Source: Pyropia yezoensis
Taxonomy: Eukaryota > Rhodophyta > Bangiophyceae > Bangiales > Bangiaceae
NCBI GenBank assembly: GCA_009829735.1
Contig: CM020618.1
Coordinates: forward strand, 37,796,894-37,860,893
Length of the DNA: 64,000 bases
Direction of reading: 5' to 3'
A model generated the notes under the pieces. It was not told the origin of the DNA. It searched no databases and saw only the letters and a list, made by a program, of their open reading frames with translations. A program made the translations under genes and the position numbers. Position 1 is the first letter of the stretch, and every line of letters begins with the position of its first letter. Shown in pieces: positions 29,303-39,620 of this stretch.

Positions 29303-29517
29303 GCAGACTTGGCCCGGGACAGTTTTCTATCACCCACTTGCTCGCCGGCGGGGGCACTCTCGCAGACTGCGGCAGCGGCGGCCCCACCATCTTCACCACC
29401 ATCACCCGCCACCGGCACTTCTGAGGGGTCTCTCACACCACCACCGCCACCGCTTGCCCCTCTTTTGCGGAGCGTCGTTGACAACTCGCTCACCGGCGCC
29501 GCTGCTGCACCCCCTCC

Positions 29518-31852
29518 GACATTAGCAGAGAAGTGCCACCTGTTCGAGACTGAAGTGGAGTACCTGGGGCACGTGCTGAGCCCGGGGGAGCTTCGGGTCA
29601 ACGAGAAGAATGTCAAGGCCCTTCGGCAAGCCCGGCAACCTAAGACCCAGACGAAACTCAAGAGCTTTCTGGGTATGTGCAACGTCTACCGCCGGTTTGT
29701 ACGGAACTATGCCGTGATTACCAGGCCGTGGACCAAGCTCACCAGCAAGAAGCTCCCCGCACAACTCCCGGTGTTCGATGACAAGCAAAGAGCCGCATTC
29801 GAGGAGCTCAAGAAGCGCCTGACCAAGACTCCAGTACTGGCGTTACCCAAGCGGGAGAGACAGTTTGTTTTGGAGACAGACGCCTGTGGCGTCCAGGTGG
29901 GGTGCTCTCTACTCCAGCATCAGCCTGATGGGCACTTCCTCCCGGTGGGCTACTACAGTCGCGTTTTGACTCCAGCAGAGAAGGACTATTCCACGACGGA
30001 ACGCGAGTGCTTGGCAGTCGTCTGGGCCTGTTTCCTGTTGCGCCCTTATCTAGAAGGACAGGTGGTTCTCATCCGGACGGACCACGCCAGCCTAAGGTGG
30101 CTGCTATGCATGGATAGCAGTCAAGGAAGGGTCGCCCGGTGGCGTCTACGCATCTCGGAGTTCAAGTACAAGGTGTGCACCAGAGCAGGGAGGGAGCACC
30201 ACTGCGCCGACACCATGTCCCGGTTGGAGACTCCTGCTGCCGATACGGGCCCTATCCCGGAGGAAATACCCTGTTTCATCCTCCCGAATGTCGGACGTGG
30301 TTGGCACGCTCCCCTGTACGAGTCGCCTGAAGCCCACCAGCCGGTAACCATTCACCGGATCCTGGAGGCACAGCTCAAGGATCCTCATTGCTTAGAGCTC
30401 CGCCACCATATGGACCTGAACCGGAATAGTCGCTTCTCCGAGTCCACGGATGGACTCTTGATACTGGTATCACCCTTTGATGGGGCAACTCAAATCTACG
30501 TGCCCCAAAACCTACGAGCTGATATCCTCCGCCTGGAACACTCGTCTCCCCAGGCCAGACACCCTGGCATCAACCGGATAAATGCCTCAATGCGGCGATA
30601 CTACTACTGGGAAACCATGGCAAGTGACGTCCACAAGCATCTAGAGGCCTGTGTCTCCTGTGCAAGGAACCGGTTGACCCAGAGGAAGAAGACTTCTAAG
30701 CTACGCCTGTTTCCTGCGGCGGAGCCCTTTGCAAGCTTGAGGATGGACATCCTGGGGCCCCTACCTGAGACATCCAAAGGCAACCTATACCTGCTCATTA
30801 TCTGAGACCAGTTCTCCAAGTTCACCCGAGCAATCCCGCTAAGAACCATCACGGCCCTGGACGTTACGTCGGCCTTCTGCGAGTACTGGATAGCTGCCTA
30901 TGGCCCTCCGGACTCCGTCTTAACCGACAACGGTCCCCAGTTTGCATCCCTGTTCTTCCGAGGAGTCTGTGACCTGATGGGTATCAAGAACTTGTTTACT
31001 ACGACGTACCACCCACAAACGAATGGTCAAGTGCAACGATTTAACCGGACGCTGGTGGAAATGCTTCGGCACTACGTTGAGGAGCATCAAGAAGACTGGG
31101 ATGAGCTCCTGGCCGTCCTCACTCTAGCCTACAACTCTCGTGTTCACCGGACAACAGGGGTAGCTCCACTATACTTTGTCACCCCTAGGCGGCTGACAAA
31201 CTGCTCCCTGGAAAGAATACCGGATGGTATCCAGCCTGCCCTGAAGCCGGGCCCCAAGGCAAAGGACGAGTTCCTGGAACAACTGGAGCTCCTTCTCCCA
31301 CGTGTCAAGGAGTCAATCGCGAAGACTCAGGGGCGATAGAAGCGGGACTACGACAACGGTGTCCGGGAAAAGAACAAGGAACTGGGTGATGGCCACTGGG
31401 TTTTCGTGGATAACCACAACAAGACCCGGGGGAAGCTGAACTCCAAGACGGATGGGCCCTATGAAGTCCTGAGCACGGACGGCTGGACGTTCCTTCCAGA
31501 CATGGATGGCTCTCCGTACCGGGTGAGCAGCGACCGCGTCACTCGAGCTCCACCGCCAAGCAAGCGGGACTTGACCCGGCGTAAGCGCGCCGCAGTACCC
31601 TGGTTATCCCTACAAGAAGGCCGAGAATACGTCTACGTCAAGTTTGTAGACCATGCCTGGATGGAGGGACGCCTGTACCCGCGGGTGCGCTGGTTCGGCT
31701 TCAACCCAGCTGATGATACCTGGGAGCCCTGTAACCGGTTGCCCATTGCTGACGTCTGCGCCTACACACGGCGGAACGGGATTGAAGGCACTCCGGTAGC
31801 CAGAGCTGGCAAGATCCTGGAGTCAGACCCAGAGGATGATGGGATGACGTAG
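29518..31852 (+). pseudogene. pol fragment: RT end, RNase H, integrase, chromodomain (element D)
   Basis: The order seen is the RT thumb/connection (VEYLGHVLSPGELRVNEKN, LKSFLGMCNVYRRFV), RNase H (LETDACGVQVGCSLLQ, YSTTERECLAVVWA, RTDHASLRWL), the integrase H2C2 finger (HPGIN...CVSCAR), the catalytic core (LRMDILGPLP, LTDNGPQFAS, YHPQTNGQVQRFNRTL), GPYEVLST and a chromodomain (YPRVRWFGFNPADDTWEP). Together these identify a gypsy chromovirus. Fossil, broken in at least two places and lacking its 5' half. Confidence 0.9.
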
Positions 31853-31860
31853 AAAGGCGG

Positions 31861-33966
31861 TCAAGACGCCCCGACGTACTCCGCCAATGGAACAGCACTA
31901 GTGGCCGTCGGACGCTCCCGCTCCTCCAAATACACCCGCCGACGCTCCTGGAAGCTCGGCAAGGTCCCTGACCAGCGCTGGGCCAGGCCACGCCGGGTCA
32001 AGGTCGAAAGGAGCTCACCAACTACCGGACTGTCCGACATCTGACCGCTGTCCGCACAAGCAAACACCTGGTCGACCACGTCGTTCAAGACGCTGGCATA
32101 CGTGCCCAGCGCCGAGGAAGACCCGGCGCCCTCAACCTGCACCGGAAGTCGGCCCAGCTGATCCTCGATCATGCCCAAGTCGTTCCGACCGCACGCCGGG
32201 CCACCTTGAGTCAGGTACCAGTCGGGTACCCGGAAGCGGGAAAGGCGTAGAGTCGGCGCCGGAATCTCAAACGGACCTGAGGACGCCACACCCGGACAGC
32301 TAGCACAAACGCCGGAAACAGGAGGACCGAATTGAAGGGTGGGCACCGAGCCGCCACCAGCCGTGGAAGTCGCACCAGGACGAACGGCCGGAGTAGTAGG
32401 CGACCGGATGGTACCGCCAGAAGGAACGCCAAGAGCCGCAGCAGGCAAACGCAGTGCCGGAGGAGCCTGAAGCACCGGTGTAGGAAGGGCCTGGCGCGCA
32501 AGCGCCGGCGACGGCGAAGGCGAAGCTACCGGTGCACCAGGAGCAGCCGGAGGACCTCGAACTGCAGACGCCCGACCAACCCCCGCAGCCCACCCCGACT
32601 CTTGCACCGGCGTACCAGGTGGCAGCAGGTCCAAGGCGGCCGGAGCAGGAAGACCTCCCAGCTGCCGCCACGCCGGCAGCGGCGTTGCCAGCTGCTCCTT
32701 GGCTGGAGAAGTCTGGTAGACCACCTGCACCCAACGCGACCCATCCCGACGCGGACTAATCTGGTCCGCTATCGAGCTCAAGAATGTCCGGTTGGGCACC
32801 GGGAGTTGATACCGGAAGTCGATCATCGCCTGGAAGAGGTCCTTGTACTCCACATCCTGGCTGCACAAGAAGTCGACGGTCAGCTTCTCGACAATCCAGA
32901 CCATCATCAAGTCCGAGAGAAGCCAGAGCCGATTGGACACCAAGACCTCGTGAAGCCAGTGCTGGGCCGCCAAGACCGTCATCTCGGAAGTGTACAACAT
33001 GTACGGGATCGAGTGGAATAAGCCCTTGATCGACGCCTGGGTGAGAGCGTCCAGGAAGTACCAGGTGAAGGGGATGCTCGACGGGGCGAACCCGTCCGGG
33101 ATCCCGACTTTATGCTGCTGGGGGATGACCTTGGGGTAGTACGCCGCCCGGTTGGCCTTGTCCAGCTTCCAGAACTCTTGATGGTTGCAGCTCACGATGT
33201 AGTCCCGCTGGCGCCCCCGACGCTCGCCTTGCTCACGCGCCGGCGACAACATGGAGTATATCCGGATCAAGAAGGGCGGCTCCAGAGCGACCTTATCCGG
33301 AGGGGGATCACAGGTCCAGTTCCCCGGTCCCTCGAGCGCCTTGTCCCAAACCTTGAGCGCCCGGCGGACGCAATCCTCCTCCTCCGGCCACCGGAGCACG
33401 GACGCAGACACTCGGCGCTCGGTCAAGGGGAGATCCAGTACCAGCGCAAAGGGAAGTTCCTCGAGGCGGGAAACCCAAGACGAACCGGAATAGCTCTGGG
33501 AGCGGTCTTGAGCCAGGCGCATCTGGTCCGCCGTGTACAAGCGCGTCTTGTCCATCTCGGTCAAGACCCCGCGCTGGAGCTCCTTGCGCCAGATGGCCAG
33601 GCAGTACTGCTGGCGCCGGACCGCGCTGACGTTCGCGACCACCGTTGTGTAGCGCCGGGCCGCTAGGGGATCGTGACGGAGAAGCATCTCCTGGAGACCC
33701 ACCGGGGGGGTCTCGACTGGGCGCGACGCCTGAGCCCGGGGCACTTGATCCGCCTCCTCCGTCGTAACGACCGGCGCCCGCGCCGACACCCGAGGAACCG
33801 GAGGCAGGAGAGTGGCACGACCACCCAAGTCTTCCTCCGCGGAACCCACAACCGGAGCCACGGGCCCAACCTGAATCTCGGAGCTGGACGTACCGTCCAG
33901 AACCAAGGGGAACGGGAAGGCCAAGGTGAAGGAAAGAGGAGGCGGGGGCAGGGGGAAGGTGATCAC
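31861..33966 (-). other. antisense open region of gypsy element D (about 700 codons)
   Basis: This frame lies on the strand opposite to pol, ends 9 bp from the pol terminus and is open for about 700 codons. That makes it the best preserved of the three antisense regions. Its N-terminal quarter is disordered and acidic. A helical middle part contains DYIVSCNHQEFWKL, YYPKVIPQQHKVGIPDGF, AAQHWLHEVLVSNRLWLLSD and MIDFRYQLPVPNRTFL. A Pro/Ala-rich linker and a helical C-terminus (YASVLNDVVDQVFACADSG) follow. The middle motifs recur in element A's antisense region. No database domain comes to mind. It might be a capsid-like protein expressed antisense, a regulatory product, or an element-specific protein of unknown role. 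Confidence 0.6.
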
Positions 33967-34322
33967 GGCTCAGGGTGAAGACGCTCGACCTCGACACCGG
34001 TGGGGACGTGCTCGAGGCTGTGCACGCTGGCACCTGGTACCGCCCGAGGACTTGCCGGACTAGGGAGGGAGCTATGTAGCATCCTTGGCCCTGCCTTGGC
34101 GTCGACCCGGGATGGCGACCAAGGAACACCACGTGCCAGGACACCCCCGCAGTGCGGGGATGGTTGGCGGCCGTGGCCCATGCCCGGCACTGGGATGCGG
34201 TGGACTACGCTACCCACACGTGAGAGGGGGACTTCTGATGGGTTTTTGCATATTTGTGCGGGAATTCATGTGAGATAATTTGAGTGCGAGATTAGTGAGA
34301 GGGAATAGATTTAGTAGTGATT

Positions 34323-34364
34323 GTGGCCCCCGACCTGACGAGGTTAGACTCGGGTCGGGGCCAC
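34323..34364. terminator. GC-rich hairpin downstream of element D
   Basis: GTGGCCCCCGACC (34323-34335) pairs with GGTCGGGGCCAC (34353-34364) with one bulged base and a 17-nt loop. It could be part of the lost 3' LTR of element D or an unrelated transcript-end structure. The terminator label is only the nearest available type. Confidence 0.35.
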
Positions 34365-34781
34365 TTGGGGTTAGGGGGGGGCTACCTGGCCAACGTGCCG
34401 AGGCTCTCCCAGATGCACGTTAAGAGGGACAGCGAGGCGCCCTTGGCCCGCGCCCTCAGGGAAAAAGACAACTGCGCGTTTGCTTTCCTCTTCCCCGTGT
34501 GCACTACCGTGCGTATCTGTTGGCTCTTCCAGCAGGCACGTGAGGCAACAGGCATACCACTCTCGTAGTTCCCCTTTCTGTGTTACCTGTCCCTTTCCCC
34601 CGAGGGATACTGACACGTGTCTGAGAGGATCGAGTTTTATACCACAGCATCCAACATTGTGCCTGGCCAAGGGCATCTTGGCGAGGATCAGCCTCGCGAG
34701 GGCGGTGTCAGTCGAGGGGCAGCCTCCTCTCCGACCGCCCCAGGGGCCTCACTTCCGACAGCGGGCTTCCCTCCTCTGCCA

Positions 34782-35629
34782 ATGGAGTCACTGGTGGCGG
34801 CTGGTTGTGTCGCGGGTGGCTCGGGCGAGCCAGCCCACGAGATTGCCGCTGCCCCTGCCCCTGCGCGCACAAATCCGCGGATCAGCACCGGCCGGCACGG
34901 CAAGTCGCCTGCACGGCCGGCTCGTTCTACGGCCGCAGTTGCTAGTGCCGCGCCTACTGATGAGCATCCTGACGTCGCCAGCCGCCCTCGTCTGTGGGCA
35001 GGCCCCAACGCGGGCGACTTGTCATCTTTGGATGGCTGCAACCCGGGGGTGAGCGTCGCGTCGTCCCCGACGCCCCCGACTCCGATTTCTCATTCTGCGG
35101 CGGCGGCCGCGCCTGGAAGCGGTGGTACCGGTCCCAGTGTTTCAAGCGCGCCCAGCCAGCGTCCGTCTGCGGGCGGTGCGGCCCGCCCGTCTGCACGTCA
35201 GCCTCAGCAGACTGGGGCAGGTTCTTCTCCCGAGAAAAGACCATCGGCGGCGCGCCCTCTGACTACTCCACCCAACTCCTCCGGGTCGTTCACGTTGGCT
35301 GACGCATTGGCGGCCGGCACGCGCCCGCTCCGCCTCCTCATCGCTCAAGTAGACACCAATGCGGACGACCTGACGGACTCCATGCGCGACCCGCGCGTCA
35401 AGCTGGAGCTGCTGTCACGCGCGCACAAGCGCCATGCCTTTATGATGCAGTCTATGCAGTCATCCGTGGCTCAGGGCTTTGCGCAGCTCAGCTCGCAGCT
35501 GGCGACTGCGGGGGGCAGCCACGCGATGGGCGGTGGCCACAACGGCGGCAACACCGGCCACGTGGACGAGATGGCGCGCATCAGCGAGGTTAAGGCGGCG
35601 TTCCGCAGGCAGTTTCCAGCTCAGTTCCC
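34782..35629 (+). CDS. unassigned Ala/Ser/Pro-rich protein, probable first exon
   Basis: ATG at 34782 (CCAATGG) opens a frame of about 280 codons. Two-thirds is Ser/Ala/Pro/Gly-rich, but the C-terminal part reads like folded protein: SFTLADALAAGTRPLRLLIA, VDTNADDLTDSMRDPRVKLE, AHKRHAFMMQSMQSSVAQGF and HVDEMARISEVKAAFRRQFP. At 35630 a GTGCGT donor matches the splice signal of the other genes here, and after it the frame turns into Cys/Val/Trp-rich non-coding-looking text. A candidate acceptor is the CAG at about 35862-35864. I do not recognise the family. It may be a host gene or the accessory ORF of a DNA transposon. Confidence 0.4.
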
Positions 35630-36610
35630 GTGCGTACTGCTTTCCTTTTGCGTGTGGTCTTCGTGTCCATGGGCTCGTCTTGTGCTCGTTGGTATCTGCT
35701 TTTCATGCGTGTGTATTCTGTGTGTGTGGGAGTCTTTTCTGTGGGCGTACGCCGTCAATCCGCGCGCCTGCGCCATGTATCTTTCGTGTGCTTTGCGCGC
35801 TGGTAGGATAGCGTTAGTACAGCACTGCTAAGTGCTTTCCGCTCCTGCGCTTCCGGCGCCAGGAGAACACTGCTTGCCGTGCGGTGGAGGGCAACGTGGG
35901 AGGTCACCAGCACCGGCGTGCGAAAGCATACAGCCCTGCCTGGGTGCATCTCGGAGCCGCATCTGCGTGCGCGTCAGCTGCGCCCGTGACGCAACTCGAA
36001 CGAGCAGCCGCTTTGATAGGGTATCAAGGGTGGCACTAAATTTGAGCTTCGATGGGGAAAAAGTTATTGGTTACGATGGTCCCTCGGAGGAGATGCGAAG
36101 AGATCCTGGGGAGGTTACTCAGAATGTCGTTTAAATAGGCATGGCGAAGACCTGTCCAGTACAAAATCCCAGGTTAGGCTATAGTGGCACCTCTGTGGAA
36201 GGTCTTCGAAATGCCGTGTGTCGAATATCTCTAGATCCTCTGGGGGAGGTCCCTTTCGACCTTAATATTGAAGTCTAGTGGTGTGAGAATCGAGCACCCG
36301 CGACCTTCAAGAGGACTCGACCGGGGAATGTCGCATGAAGACTCACTGGCATTGAGCGTGTCCTCTAGTAGGCACAGGGTGACCGAATAGATGTCTTTTC
36401 TTACCCACCCGCCGTGAAGTGAGGGTGCTTTGGTGCTGGCAAGACCGTCACGGCCTGGTAATGCAGAGGCCGTGAAGCGGTGCAACAACGCACGGTGGGC
36501 ACACACATTTTTACAAAAGGCACACTGTGGGGGAGCACGCCCCCAGCCGGCAGTGCACAGAGGCAAAAGACAAGAACAACAGCATATTGGCGAGAGCAGC
36601 ACCTCCCGCC
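35630..36610. other. possible intron and downstream exon, then no gene
   Basis: After the donor at 35630 there is an intron-like T/G-rich stretch and a possible acceptor near 35864, followed by an open stretch to about 36052. From 36000 to 36420 the DNA is lower in GC. I see no tRNA or known RNA there. The last 200 bp are the 3' flank of the minus-strand PP2C gene. Confidence 0.25.
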
Positions 36611-38941
36611 TCACCCCCCCATCCCGTCGTTCTTTGGTGTGTAGGCGTGGAGGCGGCCGTCCAACCCCACCAAGGCTGGCTTGTCGCCCATGGCCCCTCC
36701 CGTACCTCCCCCCCCGCCCCTCCTGGGCAGGTGGAAGCGACCGCCCCCGCCCGTCGTCCCCTTCTCAACCCCGAAACCGCCCGTCACGCTGGGACTACCC
36801 GTGCCAGCGCCCCCCCCCCCCCCACCGAGGCCATCCTCCCCCCAGTCCAAGTACACCACCACTGCCGTCGTGTCGTCAACAACCATCTCATTCCGCCGCC
36901 ACCGTCGGACCGCCTCCTTGACAAGCGCGTCGGCTGCGACCGCAGGTGGCGTCGCGTCCCGGCGGTGGCGGCCCACGTAGTCCACCACCTCTTGGGAGGT
37001 CATAAACTCCCACACCCCGTCGCTGGCGAGGACGATAAAGTCGTCCCCGCGGCTGAGACGAAGGTAGCTCACCTCTGGCTCCGCCACCACCCCATACCCA
37101 CTGACAACGGTGTCGCCAATGCTCCGCGTCATGGCAATACCTGGCAGCCAGTCGCGGGGCAGCCATACACGCAGGGGTCCGACGTTCTTCCGCCACCGCG
37201 CGACGCGGCCGCCCGACGCCTTGACCCTTTTCCGCTCGTCGGCGCGGCACGGTTTTTGGTCCCACGACAGGTCCACAGACCGGAAGCGCTGCCGGTCCCC
37301 GACCGTACCCGCCTTGCGACCAATAATGGCGCGGCTGTCGCCAGACCAGGCGGTGTAGAGCTCAGCTCCGTGTAGCCAACAGGACACCGCCGTGGTGCCG
37401 CTAAACACCGAGTTGACCCCCCCGTCGGCCAGTGTTGACAGCATCGCCTCGGCCGACAGAAAGGCTGTTCGCATCGCGCCGGCGCGGGCGGCGTGGACGG
37501 GTGCTCGGGGGAGTTCCGCTTTGCGAAGCTTGGCGTCAGAAGAGGTGGTAGACAAGGATAGGGAAGAGGAAGGGGGGGATACGGCCGAGAAGCCTCCCGA
37601 GGGCGACACCCCAAGGGAGGAGATGGATGGCGAGTTGGATGTGATTTGCGAGTAGAGGGCGGTCAGGGTGGTGGAGATGTGCGACCGCACTGCATGGGCG
37701 ACGGGGCGGCCGTTGGCACCGTGGCCGTCGTAGACGCCCAAGAGGAGCTGGGTGGGGTGTTGCGCATACGGCGCCAGTGCCGTGTACGCATCCTGTGGGG
37801 GCCAATGGTGCGGGGATTGTTATACAGGGAGAGCGATCAAGACAAGGCGGTCGAATGAGCTTCCCAGGCCAAGAAGGGTCACAAGCGATCCAAGTTAGAT
37901 GACTGAGCCAGACGGAGTAGCCTCGCCGGTATCGCAGAGCCTTTTGGGTCCTGGCAGCGGCCTGCAAGCAGCTCGCGCGGCGTCGAGTGAAAAAGGAAAC
38001 ACCTCAGCACAGGGCAGCACCTCTGGGAACTCCCCGGTGGACACTCATGCAATCTCCGCCCTCTCCCTTCCCTCCCACCCCGGGTGCATTCCCACATGTG
38101 CCAGTGCCACTACATCTCCCCCGTCAGCTGCGCCACTCTCTTCCGCAACAATGAGCGCCGCGCCAACCACCTCCTTCTGGATTTGCATCGCCATCCCACC
38201 ATTCGCCCCCCCGGGAGCCAAGCACGCCCCCAACGTACCTGGTTCTCCTTGCGAACTTGCATGCCCTCCGAACCCAGAACACCCCGTCGTCCCGGCTCCC
38301 AGCCCGCAGACGAGCAGGCGCCCACGTCAATGGGCAACATCACCGCCTCGCGGCGGAATTCGAGGATGCCCTCGCTCCCCCCCGGGGCACCGCCAGTGGC
38401 GCCGCTGCTCCCGCCGCCTCGTCCGCCTGCCCCGCCCGTAGTCGCACCCTCTAGGGGCCCCACCGCCTCGGCGGGGAGGTCCCCATCCAGCGACAGCCGC
38501 CGGTTTTGTTCCTTGCCGTCCCCGCCGCCGCCATGAATGCCCGCCCCCGCGCCCGAGGCGCCGCCCATGCCGCCGCTCCCCCCACCCGCCGCCCGTGCCG
38601 CCGCCACCACCGACGACCCAGACGGGGTGGCACCGTCAAGCGACAGCCGTGCGCTGCGGGTAGCGCCGCCGGGACGGCCGCCATTCCCGCGAGCATTTGC
38701 GGCTGCCGCCCGCGCCGACAGCTCGGCCGAGGTGCTCGTCGACGGCCGGCGCCCGTCGAGGGAGAGGCGGCCCGCGTGGGTGCCCATCCGTCGTGCGCCC
38801 GACGCGAGGCGCGCATCGTCGAGTGCCGATGTGGGCGCCATTCGAGAGGAGAGCGTCGGCGATACTCCACCGGCTGGGCGAGAGCCGATACCGCTGGCAC
38901 CGCCGCCGCTGCCCCTCCGACTGACGCCGCCGCCGCCACCG

Positions 38942-38976
<35 letters not shown>

Positions 38977-39306
38977 ATGGCCCCCCGAATCGATACTGCC
39001 ATTTGCAATCTCCGGCGGCCCAGTGGCCCCCGGGCGTCCTTCCCCATCATTGTGGTCGTCGGTCCACGAGGCGGCCAGGTCCCTCCCACCACGGCCCCCA
39101 TCGGCATCTGCACCCCCGTGCGGGGGCGACGCTATCGCCGGCGACGACGGCGACGTGTTCAGCGTCGCCGGGAGGGGCCCGGAAGCGCTCGGCCCCGCCG
39201 CCGTCGGTCGGCGAGACGCCTTGCGGAGGAGGCGGCGGAGCATGGCAGTGGAGCGGGTGGCGGAGTGTGGGGGGGGAGGGGGAGACGCCGCGCCTGCCCG
39301 ACCCAT
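36611..39306 (-). CDS. PP2C-family Ser/Thr phosphatase, one intron
   Basis: Exon 1 is 39306-38239, the intron 38238-37793 (GTACGT...CACAG) and exon 2 37792-36611, phase 0, together about 749 codons. The splice joins ...VRKENQ to DAYTALAPYA, giving the PP2C pattern NQDAY ahead of LLLGVYDGHG. Later motifs are VFSGTTAVSCW, YTAWSGDSRAI, LSWDQKPCRADE, ASGGRV, AMTRSIGD, FIVLASDGVWEF and VDDTTAVVVYLDW. The metal-binding Asp residues (DGHG, SDG, DD) are present, so it should be active. PP2C enzymes are monomeric Mg/Mn-dependent phosphatases in stress and hormone-like signalling. Residues 1-320 are disordered with a poly-Gly run and three copies of RLSLDG. The start MGRAG could be N-myristoylated. A Gly/Pro-rich tail follows the catalytic domain. 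Confidence 0.9.
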
Positions 39307-39588
39307 TGTGCTGCAGGGAGGAGAGGGGGGAAAGGGGGGGGGGGGGCGGGGGGGCGGCAGTAGCCAAGCCTCGAAAGGGAGGCAGCAAAGGCGCGGGAGG
39401 AGGTGCGCGTCGGCAAGGCCGGTCGCGTGTCCGTGTCGGCCCCGACGCGTACGAGCGGGGGCGCGCCTACACGGCGGCCGCGGGCGCCGGGTGCACCCAC
39501 GGACGCGCGCCCACCGCCGTGCGTCCGCCTCACGGGGCGTGCGTCGTGATTGCCACCACCACCACCACCACCACCACTACCACCACCA

Positions 39589-39620
<32 letters not shown>

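Larger units (their letters stand above)
29518..34230 (+). mobile_element. Ty3/gypsy chromovirus fossil D, 5'-truncated
   Basis: It begins abruptly inside the reverse transcriptase, with no LTR or gag upstream, directly after the kinase gene. It continues through RNase H, integrase and chromodomain to 31852. Nine bases later the end of a long antisense open region begins (31861-33966). A purine-rich run (GTGAGAGGGGGAC, about 34218-34230) lies where a polypurine tract would be. I could not fix a 3' LTR. The pol part has at least two breaks, so the copy is dead. Confidence 0.8.
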
